Shown: positions 7,252-13,894 of the stretch, piece after piece
Layout of the letters: each line of letters starts with the position of its first letter
How positions within the stretch are numbered: the first letter of the stretch is position 1
DNA from: Gp6-AA40 sp036742665
Lineage (GTDB): Bacteria; Acidobacteriota; Vicinamibacteria; Vicinamibacterales; UBA2999
Assembly: GCA_036742665.1 (NCBI GenBank)
Contig: DAINQP010000101.1
Coordinates: forward strand, 1 to 20,309
DNA length: 20,309 bases
Direction of reading: 5' to 3'
The notes under the pieces: generated by a model
Database searches by the model: none
The model's input: the letters and a program-made list of their open reading frames with translations, nothing else
Told to the model about the DNA's origin: nothing
Made by a program: the position numbers and the translations under genes

Positions 7252-8147
7252 TTGAGCGTCACCAGAAAAGCCGTCACGTTGTGAATCTCCGCGTCGGTGA
7301 AGGTGGGCAGCAATTCTCGATGTGCGACGAGGGGATCCTTGACGTCTACACTGGTGCCATCGGTCGTACGAAATGCGCGCCGCGCGCCATCGGCGGGTCT
7401 GATCGCGACGAAGAAGTCATCGACGCGCTCGAGCTCGCCTTCGAATTTCTGTCCTGAGGGTAACGTCACCACCGCGGTCGGCGGTCGCGAGCGCACCGGC
7501 ATCGGTCCGCCGCCGCGACCGAGTGTGCTGCCGGGCATCAGCCACGATTGTTGCAGCATCCGCGGATCCGCGATGCGCGTCGCGAGTCCCTGCAGGTCGC
7601 CAGTCGTCGAATGACACGAGGCGCATTTCGTTTTGAAAGCGGCTTCGCCCGCGGCCGCATTGCCGACGACGATGGTCGCCGGACGTTGACGTGACGTGTC
7701 GTAGCCGGCGACGGTAAAGGAATGCAGGAACGCCGAGAGGTCGGCGATCTGATCTCTCGACACGGGAAAGTTCGGCATGCCACGGTCAGGGCGGCCGGCC
7801 TGTACGACAGGGCCGATCAATTCACCGTTCTTGTCGTCGAGCACGATGGCTGAGCGCAGCAAGCTGGGACCGCTCGCGCCGCCGCGAGTATCGGCGCCAT
7901 GGCAGAACGCACAATTAGTGCTGTAGATGTTACGGCCGCGCTCGATAACGGCCGGATCGCCGGGCGCGCGCGCTGGATACGCGCCGATGACGGCGCCCCC
8001 GATTCTGCCGCCCTGCCCCGACGTAGCCGGCGGCGACGTCGGGCGCCCGGCGGCGGGTGGTTGCTGCGCGCCCGCCGCTTGTGTGGCGGCTACCGCCACG
8101 GACCACGTGAGGACGATCCCGAGCGTGATCAGGTGTATGTAACGCAT
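7248..8147 (-). CDS. Diheme c-type cytochrome with an inserted beta-rich segment
   Basis: This 299-aa secreted cytochrome has a signal peptide (about residues 1-27), a low-complexity Pro/Gly linker and two CxxCH heme sites, C79AFCH83 and C175ASCH179. Heme 1 has its Met ligand candidate in GMPNF (Met124) followed by a closing helix. The second heme domain is interrupted at about 215-272 by a small beta-rich segment (VTLPSGQKFEGELERV...) before its closing helix FTDAEIHNVTAFL. The place where an MP ligand is normally found reads LLP (279-281), so the sixth ligand is uncertain (Met204 or His276 are options). It is presumably the electron acceptor of the quinoprotein, whose ATG overlaps its stop. 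The start at 8147 was chosen for the signal peptide; the longer frame overlaps the hydrolase gene. Confidence 0.88.
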   Translation of the reverse strand: MRYIHLITLGIVLTWSVAVAATQAAGAQQPPAAGRPTSPPATSGQGGRIGGAVIGAYPARAPGDPAVIERGRNIYSTNCAFCHGADTRGGASGPSLLRSAIVLDDKNGELIGPVVQAGRPDRGMPNFPVSRDQIADLSAFLHSFTVAGYDTSRQRPATIVVGNAAAGEAAFKTKCASCHSTTGDLQGLATRIADPRMLQQSWLMPGSTLGRGGGPMPVRSRPPTAVVTLPSGQKFEGELERVDDFFVAIRPADGARRAFRTTDGTSVDVKDPLVAHRELLPTFTDAEIHNVTAFLVTLK

Positions 8148-8164
8148 TTCACGGCCGGCACATC

Positions 8165-8842
8165 TTAGGGCGCGGTGAGCCACGGCCGCAACACCGTGGA
8201 CCACAGCTGGTACCCCTGCGGCGACAGGTGGAGGCCATCCTCGACAAACAGCTCACGGCGGGGTTTCTCGTCCCAGCCGAGCATCAGCGTGTCGAAGTCG
8301 ATGAACGCCAGTCGATCGTCGCGTTCGCAGTAGACGCGCATGATCGTGTTGGCCATACGCATGCGATCGATCTGCGTCCATCGCAGCAGGCTCGGCTTGA
8401 GGGCGATGAGCAGGATCCGCGTCTGTGGCAGCCTGGCATGCACCGCTCGCGTAAACCGCTCGAACTGGATCGCGACATCTTCCGACGACCACCCGCCACT
8501 GATGTCGTTGTCACCCGAGTACACGACGACCAGCCGTGGTTCATAGGGGATGACGATGCGATCGACATAGCGCACGGCGTCGACCATGTCGGAGCCGCCG
8601 AAGCCGCGGTTGATGATCTTCAAATCAGGGAAGTACGACGCCGTGTCCCAGCGACGGATCGTCGAGCTCCCGGTGAAGACAATGCCGCCTTTCTGCGGTG
8701 GAGAGATCTTGTCGGCGGCTTCGAAGGCAGCGATGTCCTTCTCCCATCGGTCCACTGTCCCGTCGACTCGGCTCGGGACAACTTGTGCCCCGACGGAAGA
8801 GGCGCAGAGCACGGCCAGTACCACAAAAACGGCTGGGCGCAT
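8165..8842 (-). CDS. Secreted SGNH/GDSL-family hydrolase
   Basis: This 225-aa protein has a signal peptide (residues 1-19, cleavage after VGA) and the four SGNH blocks. Block I is FTGSSTIRRW with nucleophile Ser60 (GSS rather than GDS), block II is NRGFGGSDM with the oxyanion Gly, block III is GDND with Asn112, and block V is DGLHLSPQGY with Asp202 and His205. The family comprises esterases, lipases and carbohydrate deacetylases, so removal of an acyl group from an extracellular or periplasmic substrate is likely. It is the first gene of the six-gene operon, 17 bp before the cytochrome. The ATG lacks a Shine-Dalgarno sequence but has TACTCT 7 nt upstream, consistent with a leaderless transcript. 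The substrate is unknown. Confidence 0.88.
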   Translation of the reverse strand: MRPAVFVVLAVLCASSVGAQVVPSRVDGTVDRWEKDIAAFEAADKISPPQKGGIVFTGSSTIRRWDTASYFPDLKIINRGFGGSDMVDAVRYVDRIVIPYEPRLVVVYSGDNDISGGWSSEDVAIQFERFTRAVHARLPQTRILLIALKPSLLRWTQIDRMRMANTIMRVYCERDDRLAFIDFDTLMLGWDEKPRRELFVEDGLHLSPQGYQLWSTVLRPWLTAP

Positions 8843-8849
8843 CGCCGAG

Positions 8850-8855
8850 AGAGTA
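8850..8855 (-). promoter_or_regulatory. -10-like TACTCT of the six-gene operon
   Basis: TACTCT fits TANNNT and ends 7 nt before the ATG at 8842, which lacks a Shine-Dalgarno sequence. This spacing puts the transcription start at or next to the start codon. No clear -35 box is seen. Confidence 0.4.
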
Positions 8856-8859
8856 ACAT
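8854..8859 (+). promoter_or_regulatory. -10-like TAACAT of the Cys-rich protein gene
   Basis: TAACAT fits TANNNT and ends 7 nt before the ATG at 8867. It shares the TA at 8854-8855 with the opposite-strand element, so the two promoters would be back to back in only 24 bp. No clear -35 box is seen. Confidence 0.4.
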
Positions 8860-8866
8860 CAAAGGC

Positions 8867-9241
8867 ATGCGTTACCTCGTCACCGCGCGTGTGAAGCCGG
8901 GACGCCGGAGGGCCCTGGATACGGCCATCGATAACGGCACGTTAGGGGCGGGCTCGATTGCCGGCGACGAGTATCTCGACAACATGGCGCAGGCCCGCGC
9001 GCTGCAGGATGGCACGGTGAAATGGGTCGAGACGTGTTTTTGCGCGACGCCGCTCGAAGAGGAGCGGCCGTATTGGGAGTCCTACTTCGATCTGCTCAAC
9101 GTGAAGGACGCTCACGCCCGCAGCAAGTGCCGGCACGAGAACGGCACAGAGTACTGGGCGTGCTCCAATTGCGACTGCACTGAACGGCTCGAAGCCAGGC
9201 TCCAGACCATGGGAGACGCCTTCCGTCAGCGGCGGCCCTGA
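8867..9241 (+). CDS. Conserved Cys-rich protein of unknown function
   Basis: This 124-aa soluble protein has an N-terminal MRYLVTARVKPG segment that reads like the first strand of a ferredoxin-like alpha/beta fold. Conserved-looking blocks follow: NGTLGAGSIAGDEYL (23-37), WVETCFCATPLEEERPYWE (53-71) and YWACSNCDCTERLE (96-109). Six cysteines (57, 59, 88, 99, 102, 104) plus His83 and His90 form CxC and CxxCxC motifs that suggest a metal or Fe-S site. I recall very similar proteins in cyanobacteria, all uncharacterised; this is from memory and unverified. The frame is open far upstream, but the ATG at 8867 begins the conserved part and has a -10-like TAACAT 7 nt before it. The glycosyltransferase gene starts 2 bp after its stop. 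Confidence 0.8.
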   Translation: MRYLVTARVKPGRRRALDTAIDNGTLGAGSIAGDEYLDNMAQARALQDGTVKWVETCFCATPLEEERPYWESYFDLLNVKDAHARSKCRHENGTEYWACSNCDCTERLEARLQTMGDAFRQRRP

Positions 9242-9243
9242 AC

Positions 9244-10965
9244 GTGGTCACCGCGCGCGCACACACGCACTCGCGCGAGTGGTGGCTCGTAGCCGGTTTG
9301 TTGATCGCCGCCTTCCTTGCACGCGGGCCACTCTTTCTCTCTGTGTTTCCTCCCTTCGAGGGATGGGACGAATATCAGCATCTCGCCTACATCGAACATC
9401 TCGATGAGACCGGCACAATTCCCGTCTTTGACGAGAGCTGGGTTTCGGGTGCGCTGCGTCCGCTGTTGACGGCGGAGCCGCATTCTCAATGGGGCGGCGA
9501 CCAGGTGCGACAGTGGGGCGCACGCTCCTATTCGGAATACTGGAACTCGCCACCGACCGCAGATGCGCCTCGTGCAGCGCCTTCTTTGATCCGGCTGTAT
9601 CAAGCGCAGCAGCCTCCGCTGGCCTACCTCGTCTCGTTGCCTATTTGGCGCGCATTGCGGACGGCACACCCGTTGGAAGCGATTTACGCGATCCGGACGA
9701 TGAATCTGCTGCTCGTTGCAGCGGCGCTCGTGCTGTTTGCTGCCGCCCTGATACGGCTGGTGCCGGAATTCGGGCCGCGCGTCGCCGTTCTGGCGTTGGT
9801 GTGCCTGTATCCGCTGTTCTTTCAGAACGTCGCTCGCGTTGCCAACGATGCGCTCGCCGTTGCCACCGGCCTTGCGGGGATCAGTCTGCTGGTGCTCGCC
9901 GATCGGGGCACGCTGCTCACGCGTGGCCTGCTGGCAGCCGGCTGCATTGCGTTGAGTGTCTGGACCAAACAAACCAGCCTCACCTTGATTCCCGCGCTCG
10001 TCCTCGGTCTGTCAGTGATCGGGTGGGCGCATGGACTATCTGCGGGTCGGCTCTGGCGCGTGACCATCAGTGCGATGGTTGTATTTCTCCTCCTCGTCGC
10101 GCCGTTGTGGATGTGGAGCTACCAGCACTACGGGACGATCATCACAACACAGGACTCCATTCAGCTCACGGCACGGGGCTCGGTCGTCTCCGCCCTTGCG
10201 ACTTCGTTTGTCAACCTGTCGTGGCTTGAGCTTATTGACACACTCTTTGTTCCCGGACGGCCCTGGGTCGGTGGATGGAGCTTTCTGGCGATGCCCGACG
10301 CGCTCGCCCTGCTTCACCGGTGGTACTGGATCATGCTGCTGACGGCGGCCGCACTCGGTGCGGCGTTGGCCATACGCCGGCGCGCATCGTCGGTCGGTGG
10401 CTTGGCGTCCGGTCTCCGCGCCGATGACGGCATCGTGGCCCGATTGGTCGTATGCGCAACAGTCGTGGTGTTCACTGCGTTGGGCATGACCTATCACGGC
10501 ATTCTGAGCAACGCTGTGTTCGGGCGGACGATGACCACTCCGTGGTACTTCATGACGGCGCTGCCGTTTCTGTTCGTGCTCGTCGTTCACGGGCTCAACG
10601 CGATCAGCCGCCGGCTCGCGACGGCGGGCGCCGCGGCGCTGGCCGTGCTGTTTGTCGTGATCGATCTGTACGGCACGTGGGTCCAGATGCCGGCGACGTA
10701 TGCAAATACCACAGACACCGCCCTCCAGTGGTCGCGCCTTACTGCGATTCACCCCGCGATTCTGAGCGGCGATCTGCGGTGGGTGTTCCTGGCGCTGCAG
10801 CTCGGCGCGCTGTGCATGGTCGGCGCCGCGCTGCCGCACGTCTCACGACATCGCGCACGTCCTGCGCCTGACGCCGGCGGTTTACCCGCGTTTGAAGACG
10901 CGGCCCATATCCAACCCGAACTCCGGCTTCGATCGCGGTCCCGAGATCTTGATCGGGAAGCGTGA
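9244..10965 (+). CDS. GT-C-like integral membrane glycosyltransferase
   Basis: The 573-aa polytopic membrane protein has about ten or more hydrophobic segments. The first periplasmic loop carries FPPFEGWDEYQHLAYIEHL with the acidic pair Asp42-Glu43, and a QAQQPPLAYLVSLP motif precedes the next helix. This pattern is typical of GT-C transferases of the PMT/ArnT/RgtA type, which move sugars from a polyprenyl-phosphate donor on the outer face of the inner membrane. Acceptor and sugar are unknown. It starts with GTG at 9244, 2 bp after the Cys-rich gene, so the two are probably cotranscribed. The last 28 codons overlap the AsmA-like gene on the other strand and give a polar, Arg-rich tail, which may be an extension after loss of an earlier stop. 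Confidence 0.8.
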   Translation: MVTARAHTHSREWWLVAGLLIAAFLARGPLFLSVFPPFEGWDEYQHLAYIEHLDETGTIPVFDESWVSGALRPLLTAEPHSQWGGDQVRQWGARSYSEYWNSPPTADAPRAAPSLIRLYQAQQPPLAYLVSLPIWRALRTAHPLEAIYAIRTMNLLLVAAALVLFAAALIRLVPEFGPRVAVLALVCLYPLFFQNVARVANDALAVATGLAGISLLVLADRGTLLTRGLLAAGCIALSVWTKQTSLTLIPALVLGLSVIGWAHGLSAGRLWRVTISAMVVFLLLVAPLWMWSYQHYGTIITTQDSIQLTARGSVVSALATSFVNLSWLELIDTLFVPGRPWVGGWSFLAMPDALALLHRWYWIMLLTAAALGAALAIRRRASSVGGLASGLRADDGIVARLVVCATVVVFTALGMTYHGILSNAVFGRTMTTPWYFMTALPFLFVLVVHGLNAISRRLATAGAAALAVLFVVIDLYGTWVQMPATYANTTDTALQWSRLTAIHPAILSGDLRWVFLALQLGALCMVGAALPHVSRHRARPAPDAGGLPAFEDAAHIQPELRLRSRSRDLDREA

Positions 10966-12447
10966 GCCGCCGCCCGGACGACGGAAGAAGGGCTGCGCCA
11001 GACGGGCGAGGAACGACTTGAAGCCGCTCGTCATGTCGGCCAGGCTGGCGTCGACGAGCAGCTCGCCCTTGAAGTCCAGCGCCTCACTGTGCAGATCGTA
11101 CAGGCCGGCGAGCTGCACTTCCGCGCCCGGGATGGTGAACGTCAGCTCCTTGAAATCGATCTTCGCGCCTCGCATGACGAAGCGGCCACGCATGTTCGAG
11201 ACGACGCTCGGACCCGATTCGGACGGCTCCGCGTCTTCCTTGCCACGCGCGCGCAGACTGAGCGCCTCAATGCGCCGCTGCACGTCGATGTTGCTGAAGC
11301 GCGCCTGCCCGAGACGGAATCGTCCATTCAGATTCAAGCGATCGATGACATCCTGCTCGCCCGCCGGCAACAGGAACGTCGTCGTCAGCTCCATACGTCC
11401 GGTCATCGGCGCCTTCGCGGCCTTGACCGCCAGCCGGAGCACGTCTTCGATGCGTGCGTCGCGAATCTGTATGTCGAGTGCGACGTGCCGGCCTTTCACG
11501 TCGCGCTCACGGATGACCGCGCCGGACGCGACGATGTTCGATTCCCCGAGCTTGGCATCGACGCGGTCGAGCCAGGTGTCGCCGTTGGTGCCGTCCACGA
11601 TGGCCTTGAAGCGCGTGAACAACGGGACCGGCTGATTGGCGAGGTCGATGGAGAAGTCAGGGGTTTCCGTCTGTCCATCCACTTCGATGCGTTCCAGCGT
11701 GCCGCGATACTGGCCGACCGACGACAGAATGCCGGCGATGCCTTTGATGTCGTTGAGATTGGCGTTGCGGAACGAGTACTCCCCGCGAATCGGCGTGAGC
11801 GTCGGCTCCTCGGACAGCCACGGGCCGAAGATCCCCGTCGTCTCGACGCGGCCGCGCGGGATGGCATTGGTGACACCCGCCTGAAACCGCGAGCCTTCCG
11901 GCAACCCGAAGCCGCGCATGATTAAGTCGTGAATCTCGAAGACGCGCGGCAGCTTGTTCGGCTGCCGCGTGGCGATCTCGAGTCGCGCATCTTTCGAGAC
12001 GATCTCATCAATCACGATGGATGACGGCTCCGCGCGGCGCGGCTTGGCCGGGTTGTCGCTATCGAGTGAGGCTACGGCGGGCTTGAAACCACCAGGCGGG
12101 ATGCGAACGTCTGTGCCGCCTAGCGTGACATTGCCGAGTTGAACGCGCGGCCCAACTAAGCCACTGAACGGTGCACTTGCCTCGAAGGAGTTCACCGACA
12201 CCAGCGGCGGCAGTGCGGGATCAGCATTCCGCAACTGGATGCGCAGACCGGTGCCGGTAATCGTCGGCCGCGGGTAGAGGGACACCATTGCGGAATCGAC
12301 GTCCACGCGCGAGGCGAATCGATTGCTGACCGCAGAGATGAGATGGGCGCGAACCCGTTCAGGACGTACCGTCCACACGAACCACGCCGCTGCGCCCACG
12401 ACAAATAACAGGGCGAGCACGCCGGCAATCAGGAGGAGCCGTTTCAT
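10882..12447 (-). CDS. AsmA-like envelope protein
   Basis: The 521-aa protein has one N-terminal transmembrane helix (residues about 4-26) followed by a long, beta-rich periplasmic region, the AsmA-family layout. Near the N-terminus ISAVSNRFASRVDVDSAMVSLYPRPTITGTGLRI matches the start of AsmA repeats. The C-terminal part has the AsmA pattern LNGRFRLGQARFSNIDVQ..., the layer AEVQLAGLYDLHSEALDFKGELLVDASLADMTSG and a terminal ISGPRSKPEFGLD. The family, related to bridge-like lipid-transfer proteins, is involved in outer-membrane assembly or phospholipid transport. Length is in the usual range. It is convergent with the glycosyltransferase and overlaps it by 84 bp. The conserved C-terminus lies in the overlap, so this gene, rather than its partner, holds the ancestral sequence there. 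Confidence 0.85.
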   Translation of the reverse strand: MKRLLLIAGVLALLFVVGAAAWFVWTVRPERVRAHLISAVSNRFASRVDVDSAMVSLYPRPTITGTGLRIQLRNADPALPPLVSVNSFEASAPFSGLVGPRVQLGNVTLGGTDVRIPPGGFKPAVASLDSDNPAKPRRAEPSSIVIDEIVSKDARLEIATRQPNKLPRVFEIHDLIMRGFGLPEGSRFQAGVTNAIPRGRVETTGIFGPWLSEEPTLTPIRGEYSFRNANLNDIKGIAGILSSVGQYRGTLERIEVDGQTETPDFSIDLANQPVPLFTRFKAIVDGTNGDTWLDRVDAKLGESNIVASGAVIRERDVKGRHVALDIQIRDARIEDVLRLAVKAAKAPMTGRMELTTTFLLPAGEQDVIDRLNLNGRFRLGQARFSNIDVQRRIEALSLRARGKEDAEPSESGPSVVSNMRGRFVMRGAKIDFKELTFTIPGAEVQLAGLYDLHSEALDFKGELLVDASLADMTSGFKSFLARLAQPFFRRPGGGSRFPIKISGPRSKPEFGLDMGRVFKRG

Positions 12448-12589
12448 TGGGAGGTGGCCTTATCTTTCACCACTTCGATCTCGTGGGGCCATTACGCGGA
12501 CACATACCTCAGGCGTCCACAAATGAGCAGGCACCTCGTCCAAGATGGTCAACGTGGTGTCTAAACGGGCGGAAAAGAGCATGTCGCCA

Positions 12590-13690
12590 CGAGCACCCAG
12601 CCTCCGACCTTGCATCCGGCTTGCCATATTTGTGTTCCTGCGGCGGTCTCATCATCGTGTACGCGCCTACGAGCGCCGCTGCCGGCGGCGGCCGCCGCCG
12701 CCCGGCGATGTCGAGGCGCTGATCGAACCAGGCTGCTTTCGTTGTCTCGAACTGGCGCTCGCACGAGCCGGGGAGCGGCGGCAGACACCGCTCGCGTTCG
12801 AAGCGGCTGTGCTGCTCGCGCTTCGTGCCACCGAGCGCGGCATGCCGTCGGAGGAATGGATCGCGCGAGCACGCACCTATGCTGACCGAAATCCCGAGCG
12901 CGCCGAGTACCTCGAATGGCGATGGCGGTGCCGCCGGATCCACTCAGCGGGTTGCGTGATGATCTGCTCGTCGAGACGCAATTTCGCACCGGATTCAGCA
13001 GCGGCTGGCGAGCGTGGCCTCCTGGCGAGAAGTGCCGGAGTTCGTCGACGCGGACTTCGCGCTCGGTCGCTACGCGCTGCGCGATCGAGAATCGCCGAAC
13101 CAGGATGAAGCACTGTGAGCAGATTTCGATCGGCCGCCAATACGTTTCCACATCGACGGCAATCCCGATGGCGGTCGGCAGTCTGTATCAGAGCTGGGAG
13201 GACTGGGCGAACGCGCTGATGGCATTCGACCAGCCGCTGGCGCTGCTGCCGTCGCATCCCGATGCGCGTCTCGGTCGCGTGATCAGCTTGTCCAACCTCG
13301 AACGTTATGACGAAGCCATCGCGTCAGCGACGGCGCTCATCGAGCCGGTCGCTGGCATTTCGGACAAGCCTCTTTATTGGCGGGCATGGAAGGACTTCAA
13401 TATCCACAACAATGAGGCCGCGCGCGCCGATGCCGATCGCACGCGGACTCTGATGGTGAATCCCGCGGTGTTCCTGCTCTCCGGGCTGATCGAATGGCGA
13501 TTGCTGCGGCGCGAGACCGCCGAGACAGAGTTTCAGGAAGCGCTGAAGATGGACTTCGGCCAATGCGAGGCCGCGTTCTGTCTAGAGGTGGCGTTCGGGC
13601 CGAGCTGCGCAAACTGCCGGAAGCCTTCGACCGAAGTCCGTTTGCGGCCCGGCGCAGCTGGCCGGCCGCTTCCCGCGCTTCATCTGTGAG
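12590..13690 (+). pseudogene. Decayed tetratricopeptide-repeat protein gene
   Basis: Plausible coding sequence continues across the region only by changing frame. One frame gives PPPPGDVEALIEPGCFRCLELAL and AFEAAVLLALRATERG up to about 12915. A second gives VPPDPLSGLRDDLLVETQFRT up to about 12990. A third gives LASVASWREVPEFVDADFALGRYALRDRE and meets TGA at 13116. The second frame then resumes with the TPR-like part AVGSLYQSWEDWANALMAFDQ through ETEFQEALKMDFGQCEAAFC. Near 13590 it shifts again to GGVRAELRKLPEAF. I count at least four frame changes plus a stop, while neighbouring genes are intact, so decay is likelier than assembly error. It was probably a TPR protein with an N-terminal export or lipoprotein signal. 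Boundaries are approximate; 13691-13859 holds nothing I recognise. Confidence 0.6.
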
Positions 13691-13859
13691 TGGAAGCGTT
13701 CGACAGAATTCCGCAACCGCGAGTGAGAACGCACGGGTGCGGAGAAGGAGATCGGCCGGCGGCACGGTGCAGTGGTCTGCACACGCGGTGCCGTCAGACG
13801 TCGGCGTGAATGTCGATACGTTTCTGAAGTGGGATGACTGTGTGTTGCACTTCGTGCAC

Positions 13860-13894
13860 CTACTTCGCACTTTACACTTTGCACTTTTTACTTC
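13860..13894. repeat. Heptamer tandem repeat (RCACTTT)
   Basis: Five 7-bp units lie in a row: CTACTTC, GCACTTT, ACACTTT, GCACTTT, TTACTTC. The three central ones differ at a single position. The array separates the TPR pseudogene from the convergent secreted protein gene, whose TAA stop and last codon fall in the final unit. Confidence 0.6.

Larger units (their letters stand above)
2138..8842 (-). other. Six-gene operon: hydrolase, cytochrome c, quinoprotein, TIM barrel, Gfo/Idh, MFS
   Basis: Six minus-strand genes run without interruption from 8842 to 2138. Start and stop codons overlap as ATGA at 7248-7251, 4650-4653 and 3400-3403. The remaining gaps are 17 bp (8148-8164) and 7 bp (5559-5565). 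Such packing, with translational coupling at three junctions, strongly suggests one mRNA and one shared pathway. Four products carry export signals (hydrolase, cytochrome, quinoprotein, TIM barrel), one is an inner-membrane transporter and one appears cytosolic. The likely promoter is the -10-like element at 8850-8855. Confidence 0.8.

Noticed and set aside
8228..8866. Long plus-strand extension of the Cys-rich protein
   Set aside because: It is antisense to the SGNH hydrolase, whose catalytic blocks and signal peptide are clear. The conserved part begins at the ATG at 8867.
10036..10839. 267-aa minus-strand open frame opposite the glycosyltransferase
   Set aside because: It is very rich in Arg, Gln and His without hydrophobic core patterns. 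The plus strand encodes clear membrane helices.
11089..11925. 278-aa plus-strand open frame opposite the AsmA-like gene
   Set aside because: Composition is that of a shadow frame and no motif is present; the opposite strand has a coherent AsmA-like protein.
12683..12715. GCC/GCG-rich run as a possible trinucleotide repeat
   Set aside because: The run is irregular and is explained by the Arg/Pro-rich start of the TPR pseudogene.
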